Made by a program: the position numbers and the translations under genes | In this document: in pieces, positions 45,047 to 53,700 of the stretch | Position numbering within the stretch: position 1 is the first letter of the stretch | How the letters are laid out: each line of letters opens with the position of its first letter | Source of the DNA: Pseudomonas sp. BBP2017 | GTDB lineage: Bacteria > Pseudomonadota > Gammaproteobacteria > Pseudomonadales > Pseudomonadaceae | Reading direction: 5' to 3' | DNA: 64,000 nucleotides | Assembly: GCF_003024385.1 (NCBI RefSeq) | Contig: NZ_PVZN01000004.1 | Location: 124,001 to 188,000, forward strand | Notes under the pieces: model-generated | What the model was told of the DNA's origin: nothing | The model's input: the letters and a program-made list of their open reading frames with translations, nothing else | Database searches by the model: none

Positions 45047-45580
45047 TTGGTTAACACAGTTTTGGTAGTCGATGACGAACAGACCCTTGCGGGCAATATC
45101 CAGGCTTACCTGGATGCGCAAGGCCTGAACGTCCATGTTGCCTACGACGGAGTCAGTGCCATCGGTGAAGCCGAGCGCATCCAACCCGACGTGATAGTGC
45201 TCGATTATCGCTTGCCCGACATGGAGGGGTTTCAGGTACTGGAGGCTGTGCGCAAGAGCAGGAACTGTCATTTCGTGCTGATCACTGCCCACCCGACCGC
45301 CGAGGTCCGTGAGCGTGCCAACCAGCTGGGCGTCAGTCATATCCTGTTCAAGCCTTTTCCGCTGGCGGAACTGGCCCGTGCAGTCAACGACCTGATGGGC
45401 ATCAAGCGAAAGATCGAGAGTGAGGGCAACGCGGACACAGGGTTCGTCGAACGGCGCCAGGGCAGGAGTGAGAGTTTTCCCCTGCAGTTGTTCGACGGTA
45501 GTTGGGTTTTTGCTGATCGCCGACGCAATGGCGTGAGGAAGCCGGAACCGGACGACGACCAACTGCTCACTGGGGAATAG
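45047..45580 (+). CDS. Receiver-domain response regulator with no recognisable output domain
   Basis: A 177-residue protein starting at TTG 45047, 6 bases after GAAGGAG. The receiver domain (about 1-120) is complete: acidic pair VVDDEQ, phospho-acceptor Asp in IVLDYRLPDMEGF (about 53), Thr in LITAHP and Lys in LFKPFPL. The last 55 residues are polar, with no helix-turn-helix, GGDEF or AAA+ signature. It therefore cannot itself be the sigma54 activator of the cluster and may act by protein contact on the secretion ATPase or another regulator. No histidine kinase is adjacent. It leads the secretion operon. Confidence 0.87.
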   Translation: MVNTVLVVDDEQTLAGNIQAYLDAQGLNVHVAYDGVSAIGEAERIQPDVIVLDYRLPDMEGFQVLEAVRKSRNCHFVLITAHPTAEVRERANQLGVSHILFKPFPLAELARAVNDLMGIKRKIESEGNADTGFVERRQGRSESFPLQLFDGSWVFADRRRNGVRKPEPDDDQLLTGE

Positions 45581-45633
45581 CGCGCGAGCAGACCTGAACA
45601 TGGCTTGCCGCGCCCCGCGCTGGAGAGCAAGTC

Positions 45634-47337
45634 ATGGAAACCGTGTCGCTCGCTGTTGTCTCCACCCAGGAATGCCTCCCCGCACCCCTTGGGCGTGAAT
45701 TGCTGGCCCAGGCACGCGCCACTGCCGAACTGAGCGCCGAACGCCTGCTCGATACCCTGCAACGCTTGAGCGGCCTGAATCCCGCCGAATTCGTCGGCTG
45801 TCTTGGCGCCACCCTGCATTACCCCGTACTCGACAGCCAGGCATTGTTCGCCGCCACGCCGTTGTTCGACCGGGTCAGCCTGGCCCAATGCCTGAAGCGC
45901 GAATTCCTCTTGCTCGAACTTGACGGCCAGGCCCTGGGCGTATTCGCCGATCCCTTCGACACCGCGCGACTGGCCTGGATCGATGAGTGCCTGCAAGGTG
46001 CGCCGCTGTACCTGGTCGAGGCCGCTGACCTTGCCGGTTTCCTTGCCCGCCACGAAGAAAGCTTTCACGCCGTCGACTCGCTAGACACCGAAAGCGAGGC
46101 GGTCAACGAACTCGACACTCTGCAAAGCCTGTCGCTGGCCAGCATCAGCGAAGACCAGAGCCGGGTGGTCAAACTGGTCAACTCGACGCTCTATGACGCC
46201 CTGAAGATGCACGCCAGCGACATCCACCTGGGGGTGACCGGCACTGGTCTGGTGATCAAGTACCGCATCGATGGTGTGCTCAACAGCATCAGCAAGGTCA
46301 GTGGCAGCGAGTTCGCCGAACAGGTGATCTCACGGATCAAGGTCATGGCCGAGCTGGACATCGGTGAAAAGCGCGTGCCCCAGGACGGCCGCTTCAAAAT
46401 TGGTATCAGCGCCCGCCAGATCGACTTTCGTGTGTCGATCATGCCGAGCATTTTCGGTGAGGATGCGGTGTTGCGGGTTCTCGACAAACAGGACCTGGCC
46501 GATCGCGTCAGCGGCGTCCAGCTGCAAGCGCTGGGCTTCGAAGACCAGACCCTGCGCAGTTTGCGCCGGCTGGCCAACGAGCCCTACGGCATGATTCTGG
46601 TCACCGGCCCCACCGGCAGCGGCAAGACCACCACCCTCTACGCCATGATCAGCGAGATCAACCACGGCGTGGACAAGATCATCACCATCGAAGACCCGGT
46701 TGAATACCAGCTGCCGGGGGTGCTGCAGATTCCGGTCAACGAGAAAAAAGGCCTGACCTTCGCCCGTGGCCTGCGTTCGATCCTGCGCCATGACCCGGAC
46801 AAGATCATGGTCGGCGAGATCCGCGACCCGGACACCGCACAGATCGCCGTGCAGTCGGCGCTGACCGGGCACTTGGTGTTCACCACCATCCACGCCAACA
46901 ACGTGTTCGATGTGATCGGCCGCTTCAGCCAGATGCAGGTCGATCCCTACAGCTTCGTTTCCGCCCTCAACGCCGTGCTGGCCCAGCGCCTGATTCGCCT
47001 GGTCTGCCCGCACTGCGCCAGCCCCCACCAGCCCAGTGATGAAGAACTCAGCCTTTCCGGCCTGGAAGCGGGGCAGGTGGACCATTACCGGTTTGTTCAG
47101 GGCAGCGGTTGCGGCCAGTGCCGTGGCAGCGGTTATCGCGGGCGTACGGCGATCGCCGAACTGCTGCACCTGGACGATGAACTGCGGCAAATGATTGTTG
47201 AACGTCGGCCTCTGGCGCAGATCAGGGCCCTGGCCTGTCAACGCGGCCTGCGCCTGCTGCGCAGCTCGGCACTGGAACTGGTGCGCGATGGCCGGACCAC
47301 TCTGGAGGAGATCAATCGTGTCACATTTGTCGCCTGA
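45634..47337 (+). CDS. gspE: Type II/IV-like secretion ATPase (GspE/PilB family)
   Basis: A 567-residue hexameric ATPase. The N-terminal MshEN/GspE-N domain (about 1-150) precedes the core with Walker A GPTGSGKTTT (about 325), Asp box IEDPVEYQ, Walker B GEIRDPDTA and His box LVFTTIHANN. A tetracysteine zinc site is formed by CPHC (about 459) and CGQC (about 493), as in GspE and PilB. It powers pseudopilus assembly with GspF; the only gspF in the window is at 30.9 kb. It overlaps the next gene by 20 bases. Confidence 0.93.
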   Translation: METVSLAVVSTQECLPAPLGRELLAQARATAELSAERLLDTLQRLSGLNPAEFVGCLGATLHYPVLDSQALFAATPLFDRVSLAQCLKREFLLLELDGQALGVFADPFDTARLAWIDECLQGAPLYLVEAADLAGFLARHEESFHAVDSLDTESEAVNELDTLQSLSLASISEDQSRVVKLVNSTLYDALKMHASDIHLGVTGTGLVIKYRIDGVLNSISKVSGSEFAEQVISRIKVMAELDIGEKRVPQDGRFKIGISARQIDFRVSIMPSIFGEDAVLRVLDKQDLADRVSGVQLQALGFEDQTLRSLRRLANEPYGMILVTGPTGSGKTTTLYAMISEINHGVDKIITIEDPVEYQLPGVLQIPVNEKKGLTFARGLRSILRHDPDKIMVGEIRDPDTAQIAVQSALTGHLVFTTIHANNVFDVIGRFSQMQVDPYSFVSALNAVLAQRLIRLVCPHCASPHQPSDEELSLSGLEAGQVDHYRFVQGSGCGQCRGSGYRGRTAIAELLHLDDELRQMIVERRPLAQIRALACQRGLRLLRSSALELVRDGRTTLEEINRVTFVA

Positions 47338-48106
47338 TCGTTTTATCGCCGTGCTCGGCGCCCAGGGTGTCGGTCTGTGCCAACGCCTGGGATCGGAACA
47401 ACACTGGCTGGGCAGCCAGGGCTTTATCGCCGAACGCAGCCAGGCCGCCACGCTCGCCCTGGACACGTTGCACAGCCTGCTGGCTGAACAGCCGTGCAAG
47501 GGCGCCGAACTGCAGCTGTTGCTGTCGGCGCAATACTGCCGCTTCTGCATCGTGCCCTGGAGTGCTGCCATCAGCCGTCCTGATGAGCTGCAGCAGTATG
47601 CCCGGGCGTGCTTTGAGGCCCATTACGGGCAGAGCCTGGATGGCTGGCGCCTGGTGGTGTCACCGGAGGCGGCAGGGCTTGCTCGAATCGCCACGGCGGT
47701 GCCGGAAACCTTGCTGCAACGGCTGCACGATCATTGCCGTGACCTGGGGCTGCGCCTGCGCTCGGTTCGCCCTTACCTGATGGCGGCCTATAACCGCTTT
47801 GCCGAACAACTGGGCCAGCGTGACTTCCTCTTTGTGCTCGCCGAGCCACAACGCACGGTGTGCCTGCTGGCGCAGAACGGCGTCTGGCAGCAGGTCAGTG
47901 CCCAAGGCGGCAACGACAGCGACGCCGCGCTGCAAGCGCTGATTGCCCGTCAGTGCGAGCTCAATGCCCAGGGCCGCGCGCTGCCGGTGTTCCTGCATGC
48001 ACCGGGCCGCCAGGAGCAGCGTCCGGCGTTGGAGGGCGTGCAGCTATGCGAGCTGGGCGGCGTCGCAGCGGACGTGCTGTGCCGCATGACTTGGGCGGTG
48101 GCCTGA
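47318..48106 (+). CDS. PilM/GspL-cytoplasmic-like protein
   Basis: A 262-residue protein beginning at GTG 47318, 7 bases after GGAGGAG and inside the end of gspE. The pattern (LGAQGVGLCQRLG, then a strand-rich second half ending MTWAVA) and the gene order suggest an actin-like PilM/MshI or GspL cytoplasmic domain, but no ATP-binding motif is clear and no TM segment is present. The assignment rests mainly on position before PilN- and PilO-like genes. Confidence 0.65.
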   Translation: MSHLSPDRFIAVLGAQGVGLCQRLGSEQHWLGSQGFIAERSQAATLALDTLHSLLAEQPCKGAELQLLLSAQYCRFCIVPWSAAISRPDELQQYARACFEAHYGQSLDGWRLVVSPEAAGLARIATAVPETLLQRLHDHCRDLGLRLRSVRPYLMAAYNRFAEQLGQRDFLFVLAEPQRTVCLLAQNGVWQQVSAQGGNDSDAALQALIARQCELNAQGRALPVFLHAPGRQEQRPALEGVQLCELGGVAADVLCRMTWAVA

Positions 48107-48107
48107 A

Positions 48108-48650
48108 ATGCGCCGTCTGGAGCTGGACTTTCAGCCTCGGCGCACGGCCCTGTCGGCCTGGGTGCTGCTGGGTGTCGGTGTCAGCCTGTTGGCTGCTGCC
48201 GTTGTCCTTGCGCAAGGGGTCGACCAGCAGCAGGCCGCGCTTGATCAACAACTGGAGGCGTTCGAGCGGCAACTGGGCAAGCGCCCTGAGCACGTCACGT
48301 CGCTGACCCCGGCGCAGAGCCGCGAGCAAGCCGAGAAGCTGGCGCAGATGCGCAGTGTCTCACAGCAACTGCAGCGGCCCTGGGAACGTCTGTTCGACAT
48401 GCTTGAGGCGTTGCCCCAGGACGATGTGGCGCTACTGACCCTGACCCCCGATGCGCGTAAGGGCCAGGTCCGCATCAGCGCCGAGGCCCGCGACCTGGAA
48501 GCCATGCTGACCTTCCACAAGCGCCTGGAAGCCAGTGACGAACTGCGCGATGTGTCGTTGCTCAATCACGAAATCATGGCCAAGCAGGCCGAGCATCCGG
48601 TGCAGTTCAACCTGTCCGCCACTTGGGAGATCGGCAATGCGCATCCATAG
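48108..48650 (+). CDS. PilN-like inner-membrane assembly protein
   Basis: A 180-residue bitopic protein: a short cytoplasmic N-terminus, one TM segment (about 16-36, VLLGVGVSLLAAAVVLAQG), a coiled-coil rich in Gln/Glu (about 40-90) and a ferredoxin-like C-terminal domain. LDFQPRR near the N-terminus resembles the PilN motif that binds PilM (INLLP-like). It overlaps the next gene by 14 bases. Confidence 0.72.
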   Translation: MRRLELDFQPRRTALSAWVLLGVGVSLLAAAVVLAQGVDQQQAALDQQLEAFERQLGKRPEHVTSLTPAQSREQAEKLAQMRSVSQQLQRPWERLFDMLEALPQDDVALLTLTPDARKGQVRISAEARDLEAMLTFHKRLEASDELRDVSLLNHEIMAKQAEHPVQFNLSATWEIGNAHP

Positions 48651-49185
48651 CCTGATTGTTCATGAGCGTGCACGGCAGCTGGGTGTGGTTGGCCTGGCGG
48701 GTGGCGCTCTGGTACTGCTGTCCTTGCTGTATGGCGCGGCGGTTGTGCTGCCGCAATGGCAACAGTTGCAACAGCAGCAGCTGCGCAGCGAGCAAGCCCA
48801 GGCACAGTTACAGCAGCTCAAGCGTGGCGACCTGAAACTGCCGCAAGTACCGCAACGCGAGCTGGAAGACTTCCACAAACAGCTGCCGGCCCAGCCACAG
48901 GCCACCGTGGCCATCGACCGTATCTACAGCCTGGCCAAGGCCGAGCGCATCAGCCTGGCCCGCGGTGAGTACGCCCTTGGGGTGGACCCGAAAACCCAGT
49001 TGGCGCGCTACCAGATTCTCTTGCCGGTACGTGGCAGCTACCCGCAGATCCGCCGCTTCGTTCACGCCTTGCTCGGTCAGTTGCCGGCCCTGGTGCTGGA
49101 AGAGGTTGACCTGCAGCGCAAGAAGATCGGCGACAGCGAGCTGACCGGACGCCTGCGTATGACCCTTTATCTGTCGAGGTCATGA
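48637..49185 (+). CDS. PilO/GspM-like inner-membrane assembly protein
   Basis: A 182-residue bitopic protein with one TM (about 16-38), a Gln-rich coiled coil (about 42-70) and a C-terminal ferredoxin-like domain (LARYQILLPVRGSYPQIRRFVHALL), typical of PilO/GspM. ATG 48637 starts inside the end of the PilN-like gene. The two should form a heterodimer. Confidence 0.72.
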   Translation: MRIHSLIVHERARQLGVVGLAGGALVLLSLLYGAAVVLPQWQQLQQQQLRSEQAQAQLQQLKRGDLKLPQVPQRELEDFHKQLPAQPQATVAIDRIYSLAKAERISLARGEYALGVDPKTQLARYQILLPVRGSYPQIRRFVHALLGQLPALVLEEVDLQRKKIGDSELTGRLRMTLYLSRS

Positions 49186-49682
49186 TGAATACTCAACGCC
49201 GCCTGGCCTGGCTGGCCTTTCTCGGATCTGCTGCCGCACTGGCATGGGCTCCGGGTTACTTCTTCGACGACGAGTCCACTGACGACCCAGCTGTGGTCGC
49301 CGTCGCCGACAAGGCCACAGTCGTCGCCAGCGACGCCGCCCAGAGTGCCAAGCCCACGGCCCTGAAACTGCGCGACCTGTTCCCGAGCAAGAGCTGGAAG
49401 CCGGCGGCACAGTTGGCCACGGTCACCGAACAGCCCGTTATCGTCGCGCCAGTGGCCTTGCCTCCCGCAGCACCGGCGTTGCCCTTTCAGTTCGTTGGCC
49501 GTCTGGATGATCGCGACGATCAACAAGTGTTCCTGCAAAGCGGCGAGAAACTCTACGTCGTGCGCCGCGGCGATGTGATTGATGACGTTTACCGGATCGA
49601 GCACATCTCCGCCACGGAGCTGAGCCTGGTCTACCTGCCGTTGCACTTGTCCCAGACTTTGTCTGTAGGGAGCGCACCATGA
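49182..49682 (+). CDS. GspC/PilP-like periplasmic linker protein
   Basis: A 166-residue protein with an N-terminal hydrophobic anchor (about 8-26), a disordered Ala/Pro-rich linker, and a C-terminal homology-region fold (FQFVGRLDDRDDQQVFLQSG, YVVRRGDVIDDVYRI) like GspC-HR/PilP. This class links the inner-membrane platform to the secretin. It overlaps the PilO-like gene and the secretin gene by 4 bases each. Confidence 0.75.
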   Translation: MMNTQRRLAWLAFLGSAAALAWAPGYFFDDESTDDPAVVAVADKATVVASDAAQSAKPTALKLRDLFPSKSWKPAAQLATVTEQPVIVAPVALPPAAPALPFQFVGRLDDRDDQQVFLQSGEKLYVVRRGDVIDDVYRIEHISATELSLVYLPLHLSQTLSVGSAP

Positions 49683-51502
49683 TTTCGTCCAGGCACTGCA
49701 ACAAGGCGCCATTCTTGATGCTTGCACTTTGCGTCGCCCTGGCCGGTTGCGGCACCAGTGGCGTGCGCAAGGATGGCCAGGCGTTGATCGCTGAAGGGCA
49801 ATACGAAGCAGGTGTCGCCATGCTTGAGGAGGCACTGAAGGAGAATCCACGCGACACCGAGCTGAACATTGCCGTGATCCAGGGCCGTCGTCAGTCGATT
49901 GAAGCCTTGCTGACCCAGGCCGACAGCGATCGCAGCCGCCATGATTTCCCCGGGGCACGCATGGGCTACGGGCGGGTGCTGACCCTGGAACCAAACAACC
50001 GTAGGGCCCAGGAGGGGGTACGCCAGATCGAGCAGATCGACAACATCGGTGAGCGCGTGGCCCTCGGCCAGGCGGCGTTGCGTCAAGGCGATCTGTTTGG
50101 CGCCGAGCGGCATATGCGCGAAGTCCTCTTGCTCGATCCGCAGAACCAGGAGGGCCTGGCCCTGCGCAAGGATATAGAACTGGTGCAGAGCCGCACCGCG
50201 CAGCCCAATCCGCAGTTGCGGACCAGGATGGAGCGCCCTGTCACCCTGGAGTTTCGTGACGCCAACTTGAAAACCATCTTCGAGGTGCTGTCGCAAGTTG
50301 CCGGGCTCAACTTCATCTTCGACAAGGACATGCGTGCGGACATGAAGGCCACTATCTTCGTACGCGACGTGCGCATTGAAGATGCTGTGGCACTGTTGCT
50401 GGAGCAGAACCAGCTGCACCAGAAAGTGGTGAACGACAACACCTTGCTGATCTACCCGGACTCGCCGCAGAAGACCAAGGATTACCAGGAACTGGTGATG
50501 CGCACCTTCTACCTGACCAGCATCGATTCCAACACGGCGCTGAATATGGTCAAGACCATGCTCAAGACCCGCGACGTGTTCGTCGATGAGCGCCTCAACA
50601 CCCTGACCATGCGCGATACCCCCGACGCGGTGCGCATGGCCGAGAAGCTGCTGCAGTCGCAAGATCAGTCCAACCCGGAAGTGGTGCTGGAAGTGGAGGT
50701 GATGGAGGTGGCCCGCTCGCGGATCCTTGAACTTGGCCTGCAGTGGCCCAACACCTTCGGGGTGCTCAACGAAGACGGCAAGTCAGTGACCACGCTCGAT
50801 CAGCTGCGCGGTATCGATTCTTCGCGGATCACCATCTCGCCGTCGCCGCAGGCCAAGATCAACGCCCAGGACAATGACATCAATACCCTGGCAAGCCCGG
50901 TGATCCGCGTCAGCAACCGCGAGCAGGCGCGCATTCACATCGGTCAGCGGGTGCCGATTGTCAGCGCTACTTCAGTACCTTCGACTCAAGGGCCGGTGAT
51001 CACCGAAAGCATCACCTACCTGGATGTCGGTCTCAAGCTTGAAGTCACCCCAGTGGTGCATCTGAACAACGAAGTGGCGATCAAGGTGTCTCTCGAGGTC
51101 AGCAACGCCAAGCCGCTGGAACCCACTCGCCAAGGCACCATTCCGGTCCAGGTCGACACCCGCAACGCCCAGACCAGCCTGCGTCTGCATGACGGCGAAA
51201 CCCAGGTGCTGGCGGGGCTGGTACGTAATGACGACGGTGCCAGTGGCAACAAGATTCCGTTGCTCGGTGACATCCCCGGGTTGGGCCGGCTGTTCGGCAG
51301 CAACCGCAATGACAAGAGCCAATCGGAGCTGGTGCTGTCGATCACCCCGCGCATCGTGCGCAACCTGCCGTACCAGAGCCCGTCGGATATGGAGTTCCCA
51401 TCCGGCACCGAAACCAGCATGCAGATCCGCAACCTCAATCGCCCGATCGAGGTCGATGACGAGCAGCCGCTGGCCGCTGTGCCTACTGCGGTGAGGCCTT
51501 AA
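49679..51502 (+). CDS. Lipoprotein secretin with N-terminal TPR domain (GspD/PilQ/MshL-like)
   Basis: A 607-residue outer-membrane secretin. A lipobox (ALAGCG, Cys about 24) is followed by TPR-like helices (about 30-180), an STN/N0-like domain (LKTIFEVLSQVAGLNFIFDKD), one N1-type module and the secretin domain (about 330-570), with VPIVSATSV and the ...LLGDIPGLGRLF signature. The TPR plus lipobox layout is seen in MshL- and Tad-like secretins rather than classical GspD, so no pilotin is needed. It forms the export pore of the machine. Confidence 0.9.
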   Translation: MISSRHCNKAPFLMLALCVALAGCGTSGVRKDGQALIAEGQYEAGVAMLEEALKENPRDTELNIAVIQGRRQSIEALLTQADSDRSRHDFPGARMGYGRVLTLEPNNRRAQEGVRQIEQIDNIGERVALGQAALRQGDLFGAERHMREVLLLDPQNQEGLALRKDIELVQSRTAQPNPQLRTRMERPVTLEFRDANLKTIFEVLSQVAGLNFIFDKDMRADMKATIFVRDVRIEDAVALLLEQNQLHQKVVNDNTLLIYPDSPQKTKDYQELVMRTFYLTSIDSNTALNMVKTMLKTRDVFVDERLNTLTMRDTPDAVRMAEKLLQSQDQSNPEVVLEVEVMEVARSRILELGLQWPNTFGVLNEDGKSVTTLDQLRGIDSSRITISPSPQAKINAQDNDINTLASPVIRVSNREQARIHIGQRVPIVSATSVPSTQGPVITESITYLDVGLKLEVTPVVHLNNEVAIKVSLEVSNAKPLEPTRQGTIPVQVDTRNAQTSLRLHDGETQVLAGLVRNDDGASGNKIPLLGDIPGLGRLFGSNRNDKSQSELVLSITPRIVRNLPYQSPSDMEFPSGTETSMQIRNLNRPIEVDDEQPLAAVPTAVRP

Positions 51503-51505
51503 ATC

Positions 51506-51979
51506 ATGAAACGCTCGATGGCAGGCTTCAGCCTGATCGAAGTGATGCTGACCCTGGCGCTGCTCGGGTTGCTGGCCTCGATTGCCGCACCGCTGACCGA
51601 AACCCTGGTGCGCCGGGGCAAGGAGCAGGAGCTGAAAACCGCGTTGTATCAGATCCGCGATGCCATTGACGCCTACAAACGCGCCTTCGACGCCGGCTAC
51701 ATCGAAAAATCGCTCAATGCCAGCGGCTACCCACCCAGCCTGCAGGTGTTGGTGGACGGCGTGCGCGATGTGCGCAGCGCCAAAGGTGCCAAGTTCTATT
51801 TCCTGCGGCGCATCCCTCACGACCCGTTGCTCAGCCACAAGAAAGACGACGAAGGGGGTTGGGGGCTGCGTGCTTACGACAGTTCGGCGCAAAGCCCGCG
51901 TGAAGGGGAGGACGTCTTCGACGTTTACTCCAAGGCGCCGGGCAAGGGTCTTAACGGCATCGCCTACGGACAATGGTGA
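51506..51979 (+). CDS. Pseudopilin (GspG/H-like) 1
   Basis: A 157-residue prepilin with cleavage site SMAGFSLIEVMLTLALLG (Gly before Phe, Glu at +5). The globular part keeps IRDAIDAYKRAFDAGY and HDPLL. It starts 4 bases after the secretin stop and overlaps the next pseudopilin by 7 bases. Confidence 0.85.
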   Translation: MKRSMAGFSLIEVMLTLALLGLLASIAAPLTETLVRRGKEQELKTALYQIRDAIDAYKRAFDAGYIEKSLNASGYPPSLQVLVDGVRDVRSAKGAKFYFLRRIPHDPLLSHKKDDEGGWGLRAYDSSAQSPREGEDVFDVYSKAPGKGLNGIAYGQW

Positions 51980-52359
51980 CCAGCATGCGACGCAACCAAG
52001 GCTTTACCCTGATCGAGTTGCTGGTGGTGATGGCGATCATCGCCACCTTGATGACCATTGCCATGCCGCGCTACTTCCAGAGCCTGGAAACCTCGCGCGA
52101 GGCCACCCTGCGTCAAAGCCTGGCGGTAATGCGCGAAGCCCTGGATCATTACTACGGCGACACCGGACGCTACCCCGAGTCGCTGGAGCAACTGGTCGAA
52201 CAGCGCTACCTGCGCAATGCCCCACTGGACCCGATCACCGAGCGCCGCGATCTGTGGCAGGTGGTGGCACCACCGGAAGGCGTGGCAGGTTCGGTGGCCG
52301 ATATCAAGAGCGGTGCAACCGGGAGGGCGCGTGATGGCAGCCTATATGCCGAGTGGTAG
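51973..52359 (+). CDS. Pseudopilin (GspG-like) 2
   Basis: A 128-residue prepilin with RRNQGFTLIELLVVMAIIA (Gly/Phe cut, Glu +5) and the GspG-like body (LDHYYGDTGRYPESLEQLV, APLDPITERRDLW). A second ATG at 51985 would shorten the leader to MRRNQG and is equally possible. It overlaps its neighbours on both sides, and is distinct from the gspG at 32.1 kb. Confidence 0.87.
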   Translation: MVTSMRRNQGFTLIELLVVMAIIATLMTIAMPRYFQSLETSREATLRQSLAVMREALDHYYGDTGRYPESLEQLVEQRYLRNAPLDPITERRDLWQVVAPPEGVAGSVADIKSGATGRARDGSLYAEW

Positions 52360-52864
52360 CGCCGCCGAGGCGGGCTTCACTTACCTGGGGGTGCTGTTGC
52401 TGATCGCGGTGACTGGCATCGCTCTGGGCTCAACCGTCAGCCTGTGGTCGACCCAGGCTCTGCGCGAACGCGAACGCGACCTGCTCTGGGTCGGCACTCA
52501 GTATGCCCAGGCCCTGCGTAGTTACTATCGCGATTCGCCAGGCCTGGCGCTGTACCCACAGACCCTGGACGAACTGCTCGAAGACCCGCGCTATCCCAAC
52601 CCCAAGCGCCACCTGCGCCGGTTGTACCCCGATCCAATCACTGGCAGCGACGACTGGGGGCTGCTGCGCTCCATCGACGGGCGCATCACCGGGGTGTATA
52701 GCCAGTCTGATCTGACTCCGCTGAAACAGACCGGCTTTGCCGCCCAGTGGTCGGACTTCGAAGGCCTGGCACATTACTCCGACTGGCAGTTCGTGGCGCA
52801 AAAGGCCTTTTCCGAATCCGCCGCCGGTGCTCGCAAGGGCCTGGCCCAGGGAGCAGGGCAATGA
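52334..52864 (+). CDS. Pseudopilin-like protein 3
   Basis: A 176-residue protein with a degenerate prepilin-like N-terminus (AEAGFTYLGVLLLIAVTGIA: Gly before Phe, but no Glu at +5). The globular region has the GspG-like RSYYRDSPGLALYPQTLDELL and YPDPITGSDDWGLL. Lack of Glu+5 is a feature of tip pseudopilins of the GspK type, so it may cap the pseudopilus (inference). It overlaps csgE by 4 bases. Confidence 0.8.
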   Translation: MAAYMPSGSAAEAGFTYLGVLLLIAVTGIALGSTVSLWSTQALRERERDLLWVGTQYAQALRSYYRDSPGLALYPQTLDELLEDPRYPNPKRHLRRLYPDPITGSDDWGLLRSIDGRITGVYSQSDLTPLKQTGFAAQWSDFEGLAHYSDWQFVAQKAFSESAAGARKGLAQGAGQ

Positions 52865-53256
52865 ACCGCCAACTGACGGCCTGCGCCCTGGCTCTGGTGC
52901 TGCTGGCTGGCAGCGCCCGCGGCGGCGCCGAAGACGAGATGATGGGTTTTATCGTCGACAACACCATCTCGCACATCGGCCACGACTTTTATTACAGCTT
53001 TGCCGAGCGGCTGCGTGCCACCAGCCGCCTGGATTTCAACCTGGTGGTACGCGAACGGCCGGACGCACGCTGGGGCAGCCTGGTAACGGTCGAGTACGAG
53101 CAACGTGTGATCTACCGGCGCTTTCTGCCACCCAATACCACCGAGCTGAAGGACGCCGCTTATGAGGCGGCTGACCTGGTCAAGGCGCAGATCATCCAGC
53201 GCAAGCTGCAGATGCTGCTGCAGGACACCACCGATCTTGAGAGGGACGAGCTATGA
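52861..53256 (+). CDS. csgE: Curli assembly protein CsgE
   Basis: A 131-residue secreted protein (signal MNRQLTACALALVLLAGSARG) whose mature part DEMMGFIVDNTISHIGHDFY...FAERL matches CsgE, the periplasmic adaptor that caps the CsgG channel and guides substrate. The C-terminal AADLVKAQIIQRKLQMLLQDT is also typical. The start overlaps the preceding pseudopilin stop (ATGA) and the end overlaps csgF, so curli export genes are coupled into the secretion operon. Confidence 0.92.
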   Translation: MNRQLTACALALVLLAGSARGGAEDEMMGFIVDNTISHIGHDFYYSFAERLRATSRLDFNLVVRERPDARWGSLVTVEYEQRVIYRRFLPPNTTELKDAAYEAADLVKAQIIQRKLQMLLQDTTDLERDEL

Positions 53257-53672
53257 ACAACAAAAATACCTGCCGCCTGGCCTCCTTGGTCCTGCTGACT
53301 GCCCTGGGCAGCCAGGCCACAGCTACCGAACTGGTGTACACCCCGGTCAACCCGGCGTTTGGCGGCAACCCGCTGAACGGCACCTGGTTGCTCAACAACG
53401 CCCAGGCACAGAACGACCATGAGGACCCGGCGATCAAGGACCGTGCCTCGGCACTGGCTGGCACCTCGGCCCTGGAGCGTTTCACCAGCCAGCTCGAGTC
53501 GCGCCTGCTGTCGCAATTGCTCAACAACATCAATAACGGCACCACCGGCAGCCTGCAGACAGACGCCTTCATCATCAACGTGCTCGATGACTCCGGGGCC
53601 TTGACCATTGAGATCACCGACCGTGCAACAGGCGAAATTTCAGAAGTTCTGGTGAACGGCCTGAACCCTTGA
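53253..53672 (+). CDS. csgF: Curli assembly protein CsgF
   Basis: A 139-residue protein with a signal peptide (to about SQATA) and the CsgF constriction peptide region at the mature N-terminus (TELVYTPVNPAFGGNPLNG). The N-P-x-F-G-G-N-P motif inserts in the CsgG pore in E. coli. It couples secretion to nucleation at the cell surface. No csgA or csgB lies in the window. Confidence 0.94.
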   Translation: MNNKNTCRLASLVLLTALGSQATATELVYTPVNPAFGGNPLNGTWLLNNAQAQNDHEDPAIKDRASALAGTSALERFTSQLESRLLSQLLNNINNGTTGSLQTDAFIINVLDDSGALTIEITDRATGEISEVLVNGLNP

Positions 53673-53700
53673 AGGGTTGCGGCAATGGGGAGTGACAATC

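Noticed and set aside
49167..49994. 275-codon minus-strand frame over the PilP-like and secretin genes
   Set aside because: Shadow of overlapping plus-strand genes with linked starts and stops.
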